A stretch of DNA of 64,000 nt, taken from the NCBI GenBank assembly GCA_023634235.1, contig JAMKCF010000001.1, forward strand, positions 16,750,258 through 16,814,257, in the 5' to 3' direction. Below, piece by piece: positions 34,519 through 46,855 of the stretch. Every line of letters begins with the position of its first letter. Within the stretch, counting starts at the first letter, position 1. This DNA is from Pisaster brevispinus (Eukaryota; Echinodermata; Asteroidea; Forcipulatida; Asteriidae). The position numbers and the translations under genes are program-made. The notes beneath the pieces were generated by a model. The model saw only the letters and a list, made by a program, of their open reading frames with translations, was not told the DNA's origin and did not search any database.

Positions 34519-35128
34519 TTTGTTTCCACTTAAATCCCATAGCATTTGTACACGTTTTTTCTTTAAGCCTAGTATCCTAGAGCGTAAATAGAAAAGAGTT
34601 GAATCATATATCAAATTGAAGCTTAGAACATAAGCTTGACTCTTAATGTAAAAAATATTAAAATTCTTAATTAATTAGCCACTTTACAGCGAGGTGACTA
34701 TTTAATTAGCCAATCTTTGCAGCACCATATCTCAAAAAGTATACCCCCGAACGTCAAACTTGTTTCAGTTTTAGACTTCTGAGATACTGTAGATGTGCCT
34801 TCCGGCCTAAAATGTGGAACGACGTCACAATTACGTCATCTATTGCGCATTTTAGCCCGTGTACAAAACACATAGAGATGCTTTTAAACGATTGAGGGCG
34901 CTATACCAGTTTAACGGTGCTCTTGCTTGCTTTTTAAAAACTCGATCAAGTCGTAAACCCAAATGACCCTGTTACTGCGTGTTTTGTATGTAGAGTATAT
35001 TATAAAAAGTCATTCCTGCGCCGACTAGCACAAGTCTACGTTCATTCGCAAGAATCGAGAGGAATTTGTCTTGCTCTCAGCGCAGAGCGATGTGTCCGCT
35101 CAGATCATGTTGTTATTCAGCGTGAACG

Positions 35129-35407
35129 TTGAAAATCGAACGCGGTGTGTTGAGACGATGTTGCCCGCGTGTCAGACTTGTCTGCGCTTGGGTCCCGTTC
35201 ACCGGAAAACCATCTTTTAGGTTTCTTATGCAAAGGGATTACTTGAAGCTGAATCGTGAAGGAAACAAGGCTACCCATTCGCCTGAAACTATGTTTTTAA
35301 GGTTCTTGTGCGAATGCATTACTTCGGGAAATCACTATGTAGCAAACAACAAACCTGTTGGGGGTTGCAATGAGGCTCGAATTGTAGCTGAATGGGGAAA
35401 GGTGTAG
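35129..35407 (+). CDS. Conserved ORF inside Helentron copy A
   Basis: The ORF encodes RRCCPRVRLVCAWVPFTGK, FRFLMQRDYLKLNREGNKAT, LRFLCECITSGNHYVANNK and PVGGCNEA ... EWGKV. It aligns along its length with the ORF at 45976-46308 in copy B. In the C-terminal two thirds the copies differ by length changes of 18 and 6 nt, both multiples of three. Just upstream they differ by one base, so one of the two is frameshifted there. Unknown family; cysteine-containing. It may be a captured exon or a chance frame. Confidence 0.35.
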   Translation: MKIERGVLRRCCPRVRLVCAWVPFTGKPSFRFLMQRDYLKLNREGNKATHSPETMFLRFLCECITSGNHYVANNKPVGGCNEARIVAEWGKV

Positions 35408-36008
35408 AAAAGAAAAAATACATTTTTTATGGGTGTGCATGAAGAGTCAAAATGAACAATAAAGTCATATCCAATATTTACTATTTTAGCCCAACAAAAA
35501 CATTCAGTATTAAAAAGACACAACAAATGTTAGTACAATAGCTAGACCAAAATTTAAATCGTCTACCCAAAATTATTATGTGTTACTAAAGCGCAATTGC
35601 ATGCACTGAGATGTTATCAGCGGAAAGCAGGCGTAGTAACAGATAAATGATTCGTTTTGAATTAATAATTCGTTTCAAATTCATAATTCGATTCGAATTC
35701 ATAATTATTTGATAAGAGTGGCAGTTCGTGTTACGTACTAACTTATTAACTTATAACGCATTTAATATTTTATCGCAACAAAAATTACATATACGATATT
35801 AAAAAGTTTTGGGTTTTTTTTGCAATTATGATTTTAATACAACAGCATAGACCAATCTTTACTTAATAACTTGTGAGACCTGTGGTATGATCGCTTTACT
35901 TACTAAAATGTGAGACCTGTGGTGTGATTGCTTTACGTATTAAATTGTGAAACCGTTTCCATGATATACAGTCTTGTGTGGTTTGCGTACTAACTTGTTA
36001 GACCTGGA

Positions 36009-36253
36009 CCCAATTTCATGACTCTGCTTACCGTAAGCAAAAAAACGACGCTTACAGAAGCAGAGAATTCCGTGCTTACGTCAAGTGCATTTTAGGGGTT
36101 AGCAGAGAATTTCGGCTTTTTCTCGTGTGTACTTAACGTAACTAGGCATTCTTCGCTTACACAGCTAGCGCAGAAATTCGACGCTTGCAAAATAAGCAGA
36201 GAATGGTGACCGTAAGCATGGATTTCAGCAGTAACCAGAGCCATGTAATTGGG
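36009..36253. repeat. MITE unit inside Helentron A
   Basis: A cccaatttcatgactctgc start and an agccatgtaattggg end, the same unit as at 4550-4795. A second, truncated unit lies at 36310-36450. Confidence 0.7.
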
Positions 36254-37494
36254 CTCATTTGTTTAAATGAGGGGTAGTTCACTTTATACGCTAAGTTGTG
36301 AGACCCAGGCCCAAATACATGGCTCTGCTTACCAAAAGCAAATAATCAACGCTTACGGAAGCAGAGAATTTGGTGCTTACGCCAAGCGTGTTTCAGGGGT
36401 TAGCAGAGAATTTTGGCTTGTGCGCGTGTGTACTTGACGTCACTAGGCAATTATTATAGTCAATGTTTCGCGGCACTTTTTGATTGAATTGATTTACGGT
36501 TATCCGAACCGTAAAAATGTAAACGTTTAACCGGTTGTTCGGTTGGTTAACCGTGTAACTGTCTTAGGCTTAGTATACATGCTAACTTGTGAGACATGTT
36601 CCTCGATAACAAAATTTTGAGTAAAAAAAACGTTAACACATCAGCGGTTGTGATAAAAAACATTGCCTCTTCAGTGCATCATTATTTGGCTCTGCACAAT
36701 CATCCTGCAAAATAAATGAGCATGTGCGATCGAATTGTTGTGGAACGCCCTCTAGCGTTCAATGTTTCTTGCATTTAATACTCAAACACAGTTTTCATAT
36801 AACAAAGACTATGAGCCTGATTGGCAACGATAATTATGTGCATTTCAAGTTCTTTTCAGTTATAGACTCATTGAGCATTGAAGATTGAACTTGGGTTACC
36901 GTGACCCCATGTTAACCTTCCGGGTCCACCAGAAGTGGGACCATATCTCAAGAACTACACAATCCAATTCCAAATCGTTTCAGTTATTAGATCCTTTGAA
37001 CATTGAAGATTGAACTTAGGTTACCATGACCCCATGTTGACCTTTACTTACGGGTCAAACGGAAGTGGGACCATATCTGAAGAACTAAACACCCGATTTT
37101 CAATTTCTTTTCAGTTATGGACCCCTTGTGCATTGAAGATTGAACTTTGGTTTAATCAAAGCACAACAAAACGGAACAGCTTTGTGTTTGTTCACAAACA
37201 CCTCAATGTCTAGTTTATCATTATAATTGTTATTTTTAAAATAATTCCTATCAATATGTACATCGAAATCCTCGCCCTGGAATCGTGCCATGCCAACCAA
37301 AATCAATTTCTGTTTATCCCTGATGCTGCCAGGCAATATATTAGACCAAACTATGGTTAGCAGCCTACTGCCACTGGTGGACTGTTGTAGCAAGTGCAGG
37401 GCGGGCGTGTGTTGTTATGGAACACGTGCCAGTGACCCGCATTTGCGGTGGAGTCGTGCATTCTTGTGGCAGGGGAGTAGATTTAGTTGGTAAT

Positions 37495-37990
37495 AAGTAA
37501 AACAGATGTCCACTTTCAAACCATTGATTGTAAAAAAAAATTCGATTCACTTTTCAGAAGGCAGGAAAGCAGCAAAATGAAATGGTCCAAAACGTACGAT
37601 CGACTTTTCGGGTTGTGGAAAACCAGAAAAAGCAGTTGTCCGCTTTTGTGCCAATGTGTGACAAAACGTCCAATCAGCTTTACGGCTAGCAGGAAAGTAG
37701 AAAAATGGATCAATCTAAAACGTTCAACCTGCTTTTCTGCTTCTTGAAAACCCAAAAGGCAAATGTCCACTTTTCGACCGTCAGTGTAGTCGAATAAGTA
37801 AAATCTGCCTTTCTCTAAACTGAAAAGTGAAAAAGTAGAAAATGGGTACTGCGAAAATGTTCAATCTACTTTTCAGGAGGAAGAAAAGCAGCAATATGAA
37901 AAAATGCACCAGAGAGCAACATTCAATCTGTTTTTCATAATTTAGAAAGCTGAAAAGCAGATGTCCACTTTTCGACCTCCATACTTTTTA
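37495..37990. repeat. Degenerate tandem repeat, about 130 bp units
   Basis: Landmarks gcagatgtccacttttc, aaagcagcaa.atgaa and tcaatct.cttttc recur three to four times with heavy divergence. Short ORFs here are not supported. Confidence 0.6.
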
Positions 37991-38900
37991 TCAAGTGGTT
38001 CATTAGTTGTCTTTCTGATTATTACATAGTTCATTGGTGAAGTTAGGGTACTCCATATTCGGTGTCTTGAAAATGTTGCTGTTTGTGATGTGCACGTTAG
38101 TTTTCTTTGTATTTGGAATTTTGTGGCATTTTGTATTTTTGCATCTGAACTAAATACTGGTTGTAATATTGTCTGTTAAGTTGTTGATCAGTATTGTGTC
38201 AAGGCTCTTCTTCAACTTGAATTTATCAGATCGTCTCTTCTTTCGGCCATGTCAAATCATGTTCAAGATCTCTGTCGCCTTTGCGGGAAAACTGCTGTTG
38301 AACGAGGTCGAAGGTTAAAGGATAATGTGAAATGACACTAAGTTTAATTGGTGACTGAAATAGGAATACATGTTGCATCTTAACAATCAAATGTTTGTTA
38401 AGAACCTGTGGCGATGACAGTTTAAAAAATTATATCTAGTTGTAACTTTTAAACAAACTATTCACATGGAAGGCCAATATTCATCTAGTGAATGTAAACA
38501 ATATCATACAATTAGGTGATGATTGATGTTTCATTTCAAGTCAGTTCGCTAACCCTTTTGTCTTTTTTTGATATAGATTTTTGGATTACTTTTCTTAATC
38601 TAAACACTCTTTTATGAAATTTTTACATCTTGACGTAACGTAGAACTGTACAATCCATAATAACTTTTTTGAAATATTACCACTTAATTTGTCTTTGATT
38701 AAATTACACCAGTATTCTTGAATTCTAAAACTTGACATTTTTTGGTTTTCTAGTTGTTATTTTACATTTGCAGATTGTAGTTTATCAATCTGTTTTACGT
38801 TAAAAAAATGCCCTGCTTATAATTTCCATAGACCTGAAAACAAAACAAAACTGTCTGACACTTTGAAAAGCCCCCCCCCCTACTCTGCAAATCTACTCAC
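37991..38900. other. No gene seen
   Basis: AT-rich sequence without supported ORFs or recognisable repeats. Confidence 0.4.
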
Positions 38901-39399
38901 TCTCTGGTATATTGAAGAAAGGTTTCACATTCGTTTTGTGTCTGAGTTGATTGCCATGACTGTAGAAATTTACAAAAAACCTTAGCAGTATCATTTGTCT
39001 GTTTCTTGAACTTTTTTAGTAGGGCAAAGTGAATATAACCCGAAAAATATCTCAGGGCTGCCTCTTCATCTTTGCTCATTGTGTTTCTGTATATATCCTG
39101 TTCTAATTGCTCATCATTGGTTCTGTTTCTTAATTAGATTTTTAAACAACTACCTGAAAAATATGCTGAAATACAACAATGCTACTGGGCGTGCCTACAG
39201 CGATCAAATTTTCCTTTATCTCATGGTGCTTCCTCCAAAGTAGTTCATATGCCTCCGGTTTTAGCTTGGCATTATCCTGACAATCTAGAATTGCCCAGAG
39301 AGCAGTGACTGCACATGCACAGAACTCTTGCATCTGAGGCACGTCCATAAGTGACAGCAGTTGTGCCACCAGAGCAAGTGCTAACGCTGAACTGTGCAT
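38901..39399 (-). CDS. Two exon-like segments, unrecognised
   Basis: The upstream segment (39154-39399) encodes ALALALVAQLLSLMDVPQM, YELLWRKHHEIKENLIAVG and ends IVVFQHIFQ at a GTAGTT donor. The downstream segment (38901 to about 39136) encodes NDEQLEQDIYRNTMSKDEE, AALRYFSGYIHFALLKKFKK and QSWQSTQTQNECETFLQYT, closing at a GTGAGT donor. AALRYFSGYIHFALLKKFKK resembles the 'RY.aGYi...L.kK' segment found in multicopy transposon-related proteins, a weak match. The splice phases do not join directly, so the 5' border of the second segment or the relation between the two is uncertain. Confidence 0.4.
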
Positions 39400-39951
39400 G
39401 TCTATTTGAACACAGGATGGTCCTTCATGCCCTCAAGTGCCTCTGCGAAGAATGTTGATGATCTGCCAATGACTTTTCTTTGGTAACCTTTGAAGGTGGT
39501 CGCTTGAGAACTGTTGGTAAAGACAGTTGTACATTATAAAATGGAAAAAAAAATCTGTGAAGAGCTCATGTCTTGACCTCAGCCAAGTCTTTTTCAAAGG
39601 CTAAATAACAACGCAACACAAATACATGTATGTAATATTTTTTTTTTTTGGTATTGTCATTTAGCCTTTGAGAAAGACACTGCCAGTGCTTTTTTAAGCT
39701 GTAAGGCCATATGCATTTAAAACTTGTCACTTTGGTTGGTAAAGCAGTTTGCAAAACAAAAGAATGGACACAGGGCAGCCCATTCCGACAACAAAAGATA
39801 GAGGGCGCTATGACAGTGAGACAACACTTAAACTCGAGCTCTGCAAAAACAAATTGAATCCACTCCAATACCCGGATTCTCGTGTCCAATCTTCCATCAT
39901 CCATCAACATAACTGCCGTACGTAACATTGGGATCAACCACCATAAAGAAA

Positions 39952-40747
39952 ATGCCATCAGGAAGACCAAAGAAAGCTGCAAAATTGCCCCAAAAATCCC
40001 GGAAATAGCCCTGGGCGAGGTGAATCAAGTTCCCTGACTCCACCATCAGCTTTGCAACACTTGGAGACAACCTCTGCCGATACAGTGTCACCTTCGATCG
40101 CCACTCCTGACTGCGAATTTAAAACCTTCGTCAGGAAGACATTGACTGACATACAACAAGGCCAAGCCGAGATCAACAAACGTATCACCCAGCTTGAGGC
40201 CAACTTCAACAAATCCATACAGTTTGAAAGCAGACGTATTACAGAGCTAGAAATTCGGGTGAAAGAGTTGGAAATATCACACAAACAAACATCTACAATG
40301 GAGCAACAACTAATACAACACAATGATATGCTCAACAAACTGGAGCGGTTCAGCCGGCGAAACTGTCAGGATCGTGGGCCTACCACAAGCACCTGGTGAA
40401 GACTACCCATCTTTGACCGCAAGAATCCTGGCCGACAAATTTGAAATGTCCAACGTAAAGATAGAGAGGGCTCACCGAGATGGGCCTAAACTACCAGGTA
40501 GATCACAACACCTCATAAAGATGAACTGCTACCAAGACAAACTACATATCCTGCGTCAACAGCGAAAAATCCTGGCCAGCGAATATTTCTTCTGAGTTGA
40601 AGACCTCACGAAGGAAGACCTAAAGGAAAAACGCCGGTGGGCAAGTGAGATGAAAAAAGCCTACCAAGAAGGTAAACGGTATCGTTTCTTTGCTGGGAAA
40701 TGGCGCGGAAGAGGAGGGATGCCTGTCATCTGTAACAACCAACCATA
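39952..40747 (+). pseudogene. LINE ORF1: coiled coil plus RRM-like nucleic-acid-binding protein
   Basis: The start reads MPSGRPKKAAKLPQKSRK. A frame change leads to a coiled-coil stretch (FNKSIQFESRRITELEIRVK) and LNKLERFSRRN. A further one-base shift near 40365 gives VRIVGLPQAPGEDYPSL, KIERAHRDGPKLPGRSQ and LRQQRKILASEYF, a TGA, then EDLTKEDLKEKRR and YRFFAGKWRGRGG. This is the layout of LINE ORF1 proteins that coat the RNA: trimerising coiled coil, RRM-like domain, C-terminal domain. At least two frameshifts and one stop inactivate it. Confidence 0.65.
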
Positions 40748-43652
40748 AACTGTTTATCTACTTTGCCTGCTCAAAACTCATGCTGATAAACCCTTGTTAT
40801 CACACTTGGAGATCAACATTATAACTTTACTTCTGCAAGTAACACATTGACTCATAACTTGTTGAATAACCTGCATTTCTCCAAATGTTTGTTATGCTCA
40901 TTTAAATTGCGTTTTGCTCGGGTTTCCACTGTTATCGTTTCTCTCGTTTTATATTGTGCCGTTATTGCGCTTTGTAAATTTTGTATCACCATTTTGGTAA
41001 CTATTGAGATGTTCCACTCATACAAACCTTGTAAATATATTTGTATGTATTTAACTTTGTTAATGGACAATTTAATTAAGTTTCCTGCAGGAATTCTATT
41101 GGTAGAAATCGATCTTGCTGTTCAGTGTTCAGTGTTCAGTTCTGCGACATAAGTACATGTACCTGTACATTACATGACTCTCGGTGATCTAGGTAACGTA
41201 TTCCCTTTTAATAAATATGATGATAATGACGATTTCTACATGGCTATTGCTCAACTCTATACTACTGATATTATTGATAATAGAAGATGGAAGTCCCTGG
41301 TCCTTAATCCCATCTTGATTAAGCAGCACCCATCATTCTCTTCATTGGTGTATCATGATGATACTCATGAACAACCTGTTACTCCTTCAGTGATATCTCA
41401 CGATTATCTCCTGCATGATCAATTTAATGATATTGCTAAAACTAGCTACAATGATGCAGCCTCCTTCTCACTTTACCACCTTAATGTCAGAAGTGTCAAA
41501 AATAAGATCAGGCTCCTAAGTGATGCAATTCACATGCTTGACCACACCTTCACTGTAATAGCAATTACAGAAACCTGGCTTCAAAACAATAACCTGGCAC
41601 CCAGCATTCCTGACTACCAGTTTATCGGACAAAACCGCCAGACAGGCACTGGAGGTGGGGTAGGTCTCTTTGTAAGGCATGGTACTACCTTCACTCGGAG
41701 GACTGATCTTGATAAAAACGTCTCTCACATGGAATCTCTTTTTATTGAAATTGTCAATCCTAACTTGTCAAACATCATTGTTGGAGTCAACTACCGTCCA
41801 CCTAGCCAATCTATGCGGTCATTCAATGATGATATCGAACCGATTTATGAAACCATAAATTCTGAACACAAACTGGGTTTTATAACAGGCGACTTCAACA
41901 TAGATCTCCTTAAAAACGATTCCCATCCTCCCACTGCTGAATTCCTTAATACCATGCTTTCAAATACCTTCCATCCTCTGATTCGTACACCTACAAGAAT
42001 AACTCAAAAAACTGCTTCCCTTATTGACAACATCGTTACAAATGTTCTTTATAAAACCTGTTATGCAGGAATATTGCTCGATGACATCTCGGATCATTTT
42101 CCTGTCTACCAAGTTACCCTCACTGGACTTAATCCAGCCAAAAATGTATTCATGTATCGTAGACATATCACAGTTAGAAACAAACATGCTCTGCTATTAG
42201 AACTACAAAATGCCTCCTGGGATGATATTTACTCAACAAGTAACCCCAACGAAGCATATAGCAAGTTTCATGACAAGCTTACTCACTATTATAATACTCA
42301 TATTCCCAAAAGGAAATTCAACGTCAGTGATAGCAATTATAAAAAGCCTTGGTTGTCACATGCAATTCTTGTTTCTTGCAAAAGGAAGAAATTACTTTAT
42401 AAAAAGTACCTCAGTCTCCCTACACCCTTCAATGAAAACAATTACAAGATTTATCGAAATAAACTTAATTCTTTAATAACGCAACGCAAGAAAGACCACT
42501 ATGCTGCCAAACTAGCTGCCAATAAAAGTAACCTGAAGATGACTTGGAGGATTCTCAAGGAAGTTATGGGGTGCAAGGAGGCTCAAACCAAGCTCCCACA
42601 GTCATTCAAACAAAATGGATCCATCATTACCAACCCTTCTGAAATTGCTAACAATTTCAACCAGTACTTCTGTAACTTGGGTCCAAATCTGGCTAGTAAC
42701 ATTTCTCACAGCTCTGTCAATAAAAACGCCACTTCTTTCTTATCTTTCCATAATACCAACTCTATGTTCATTAACCCAATTTCTACAGCTGAACTAATTG
42801 AACTTTCTAAGACACTTTCAGAAGGCAAATCTGGGTATGATGACTTTGACCCTGGAGTCATTAAGTTTATTATCAAGGACATTACCTCTCCGCTCGTTCA
42901 CATCTTCAACCAGAGCTTCATTAATGGTGTTCCTGATAAATTTAAGATTGCCCGTGCTACTCCAGTATTTAAGACAGGTGACACAGCTCTTTACGAACTA
43001 CAGACCTATCTCTGTTCTGCCTGCTATATCCAAACTGCTTGAAAGGGCTGTATACAACCGTTTAACTGCCTTTGTCAACAAACACGACATACTTAGTAAA
43101 CATCACTTTGGTTTCCGGGCTAAACATTCCACCTTTATGCCTATTATCAAACTTGCTCAAGACATCTCAAATGCATTTGATAAAGGTAAATTTACTGCAG
43201 GTGTTTTCTTAGACTTGTCTAAAGCGTTCGACACCTTGGACCATACCATTCTCCTGGACAAACTTAATCTGTATGGTATACGTGGTACTTCACTGAATCT
43301 GTTGAAAAGCTACCTTAGCAACAGACAACAGTTTGTTCGCTTCTCTGATACAAATTCTTCCCTTTGTAAAATCAAAACTGGCGTTCCACAAGGCTCCATT
43401 CTGGGACCCCTTCTGTTTCTTATTTATGTTAATGATTTGAGTAATCTGGAAATGACTAATGTCAACATTTCTCTTTTTGCTGATGATACAAGTATATTTG
43501 TTACTCACTCTGATCTTGAAACGACTGTCTCAACAACAAACGAATCTCTTAGATTGTCAACCTGGTTTGCTTCCAATAGACTTTCATTGAACACTAATAA
43601 GACTAATTAGCTGTTCCGACTACAGTCGGAACAGGTATTGTTTTCGTCGAGA

Positions 43653-43684
<32 letters not shown>

Positions 43685-43685
<1 letters not shown>

Positions 43686-45430
43686 GGTGTTCGGCCAACA
43701 GCCGAAAACCTCTTGTTTTTGTTCGTTTTTTTTTTTTTTTTACTTCTTCTTCTTCTTTTTCTTCTTCTTCTTCCTGTCGAGTTTCCGCAAACAAAGGCAT
43801 AATTCCGAAGCTTGTATGAACTTGAAACTTTACACATAGTTAGATATTCATTGGGAGATGAAACCGCTTCAGTTACGTCATGATGACGTCATCAGGTGTT
43901 GAGTTACGTTAAATCAAAGTTTAATATTTGAAAAAATCATAACTCCAAAACTACACAATGGATTTTCACAATCTATACATCATCGGATAGACCTGTTATA
44001 ACTCTAAAAACGATTCACAGAGTTTGACCTCGTTTGACCCTGACTTCCGGTTCAAACCGGAAGTTGAATATTTTAAAAAATTTATATCTCAAAAACTACC
44101 GATCTTTTCATCACAATGTTTACATCAGATTGTAGTTCTGTGATCCTTCCGAAACTTTTGCACAGAAATGACGCCAATATGACCTTAACTTCTGGTCCTA
44201 AATGGGTGATTACAGCCAACGTTAGTATTAACGCGCATTTAATCTTTGTACATAGAAAAGCGCTGTAGCCAACTGTTCAGCACCATGAATCATAAGGTTC
44301 AAATTCCACGAAGCCTGTGTGTGCAACACGAAGCCTGTGTGTACAGTCCCACGTAATGGAAACTCATTACTTTTGCACACATATGATACCATAATGATCA
44401 TAACTTCTTTTCCTAAACGGGCGTTACAGACAACGTTGGTATTAACCCACGTAAGGAAAACCGTTGCAGCTGGCTGTTCGGCTGCATCATTCATAAGGTT
44501 CAAAGTCCACAAAGCCTGTGCACATAGTCCCACATAACGGAAACGTAAGCAGTACATGTAGATTCCGCAAGCATGATGGCGCAATATCAAATAACTGTTC
44601 ATGCTTTTATCCCGCTCTGGGACATTAATATTGGCTCGCTCTGTGACATACGTCATTTAATATTTTAATCTTTGAAATTTCGTATAAAATCAAGTACACA
44701 AGCCCCTGGGTTGCTTTTTGCGGGATTATACGAAGGTAGTATAGGTCTTCAATTTTAATTGTATGCGTGACATTACGTGACCTCTACTTCCGGTTGAAAC
44801 CGGAAGTGCCTTGTTATTTAAAAGTTGCAACTTTTTTTTAGTTGTTTTGTATGAAGTTGTAGTCTGAAAAGGTCTGATTTTAAAATAAGACCGATGGCGT
44901 CATTAAAGTACAAGAGCGCCCTCTAGCGGCAGGTAAATTTTAGGTACTGTTACGGTGACAAAATCAGGTTTTACATGACGTCACCTTCAATGTCAATTTT
45001 AAAGGCTTCATCTACATAATCACATTCTCACTTGAGCTGAGCTTTTGGACGTCCTCAAGCTGAGACGTTACAAATTTTATTTTCCTTGAAAAATTACGTC
45101 ATCAGTTGTAACATGACGTCACCTTAAAGAGGCAGTTTTACCAAATCTTGTTAAAAGTATATATTGAGAACCACAGCTCTTATGATTTAAATCTTTGCAT
45201 GCCTGTGAAAGTTTGACGTGTAAGGGTTCGTTTTATTTGTTAGTGACATGGTTTGACCTGCCTTCCTGTTCAAATCGGAAGTTTAAATTAGATTAGATAA
45301 TATCAAGCTTTATTTGAAATAGGTTCTGTCCATATTTGGATATCTTTTTTTTTTTTACTTTCAATATTTGCCTGCTAATCACTCAATCCGAACACCTTGT
45401 TTTTGTAGTAGACAAAAACTGAATGTCTAG
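43685..45430 (+). mobile_element. Helentron-type element, family 2 copy C, nested in copy B
   Basis: The left end is aggtgttcgg with a hairpin (ttcggc / gccgaa), then T- and CTT-rich simple sequence. The right end has cgaacacct (45389-45397), a hairpin with 8-bp stems (45399-45406 and 45412-45419) and tgaatgtctag. TT lies on both flanks within copy B's microsatellite. Removing C rejoins the copy B sequence to match copy A (attattcttattctttg). The interior is non-coding and shares short modules with family 3. Confidence 0.9.
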
Positions 45431-45975
45431 TTATTATTCTTATTCTTTGTTTCCACTTAAATCCCATAGCATTTGTACACATTTTTTCTTTAAGCCTAGT
45501 ATCCTAGAGCGTAAATAGAAAAGAGTTGAATCATATATCAAATTGAAGCTTAGAACATAAGCTTGACTCTTAATGTAAAAAATATTAAAATTCTTAATTA
45601 ATTAGCCACTTTACAGCGAGGTGAATATTTAATTAGCCAATCTTGAAGCACCATATCTCAAAAAGTATACCCCGATCGTCAAACTTGTTTCAGTTTTAGA
45701 CTTCTGAAATACTGTAGATGTGCTTTCCGGCCTAAAATGTGGAACGACGTCACAATTACGTCATCTATTGCGCATTTTCGCCCGTGTACAAAACACATGG
45801 GATGCTTTGTAAACAATTGAGGGCGCTATACCAGTTTAACGGTGCTCTTGCTTGCTTTTTTGAAACTCGATCAAGTCGTAAACCCAAATGACCCCTGTGA
45901 TTGAGTGTTTTGTATGTACTGTATATTATAAAGAGTCATTCCTGCGCCGACTAGCACAAGTCTACGTTCATTCGC

Positions 45976-46308
45976 ATGAATCGAGAAGAATTTGTCTTGC
46001 TCTCAGCGCAGAGCGACGTGTCCGCTCAGATCTTGTCGTTATTCAGCGTGAACGAAGACATTAGAACGCCGTGTGTTGGACGATGTTGCCCGCGTGTCAG
46101 ACTTGTCTGCGCTTGGGTCCCGTTCACCGGAAAACGATCTTTTAGGTTTCTAATGCAAACGCATTACTTGAAGCTGAATCGTGAAGGAAACAAGGCTACG
46201 TTTTCAAGGTTCTTGTGCGAATGCTTTACTTCGGGAAATCACTATGTAGCAAACAACAAACCTGTTGGGGGTTGCAATGAGGCTCAAACTGAATGGGGAA
46301 AGGTGTAG
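45976..46308 (+). CDS. Conserved ORF inside Helentron copy B
   Basis: ATG-initiated 110-aa ORF: MNREEFVLLSAQSDVSAQIL, CCPRVRLVCAWVPFTGK, FRFLMQTHYLKLNREGNKAT, FSRFLCECFTSGNHYVANNK and PVGGCNEA.TEWGKV. It is the counterpart of 35129-35407 in copy A. The in-frame length differences between copies hint at past coding constraint. No family recognised. Confidence 0.35.
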   Translation: MNREEFVLLSAQSDVSAQILSLFSVNEDIRTPCVGRCCPRVRLVCAWVPFTGKRSFRFLMQTHYLKLNREGNKATFSRFLCECFTSGNHYVANNKPVGGCNEAQTEWGKV

Positions 46309-46855
46309 ACAAGAAAAAAATACATTTCTCATGGTTGTGCAAGAAGAGCCAAAATTAACAACAAAGTCATATCCAATATTTACTATTTTAGCCCAACAAA
46401 AACTATCAGTATTAAAAAGACACAACAAATGTTAGTAAAATAGCATATACCAAAATTTAAATCGTCTACCTAAAATTATTATGTGCTACTAAAGCCCTGT
46501 TGTGGCATGCACTGAGAGGTTATCAGTGGAAAGCAGGCGTAGTAACAGATTTATAATTCGCTTTGAAATAATAATTCGTTTCGAATTCATAATTCGTTTC
46601 AAATTCATATTTCCTTGATAAGACTGGTAGTTCGTGTGTACTAACTTGTTAACTTATACCGCATTTAATATTTTATCGCAACAACAATTACATACACGAT
46701 ATTAAAAAGATTTTTCTTTTTACAGTTACATTTTTATTACAACAGCATAGACCAATCTTTGCTTACTGACTTGTGAGAACTGTGATTTGATCACTTTACC
46801 TACTAATTTGTGGGACCTGTGGTGTGATTGGTTTACGTACTAAATTGTGCCTGGA

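Larger units (their letters stand above)
34424..37213 (+). mobile_element. Helentron/Helitron2-type non-autonomous element, family 1 copy A
   Basis: The left end is agctgttccg, continuing into a perfect 11-bp-stem hairpin (34426-34436 with 34439-34449), then gtattgttttcgtcgag and an ATT microsatellite. The right end has the asymmetric inverted copy cggaacagct (37172-37181), a perfect hairpin gtgtttgttcacaaacac (37184-37201) and ctcaatgtctag. Both flanks are TT. This combination (asymmetric inverted repeats, 3' hairpin, CTAG, TT target, microsatellite behind the left end) is the described signature of Helentrons. No Rep/helicase ORF is present. Confidence 0.85.

Noticed and set aside
34424..37213. 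Classical cut-and-paste DNA transposon for copies A to E
   Set aside because: The inverted repeats are asymmetric, there is a 3' hairpin plus CTAG, and no target duplication beyond TT is visible.
39566..40338. Minus-strand ORFs over LINE ORF1
   Set aside because: Antisense of the coiled-coil ORF1 region; no motifs.
44228..44656. 142-aa minus-strand ORF in Helentron C
   Set aside because: Corresponding positions in copy D are broken and the frame has no coding character.
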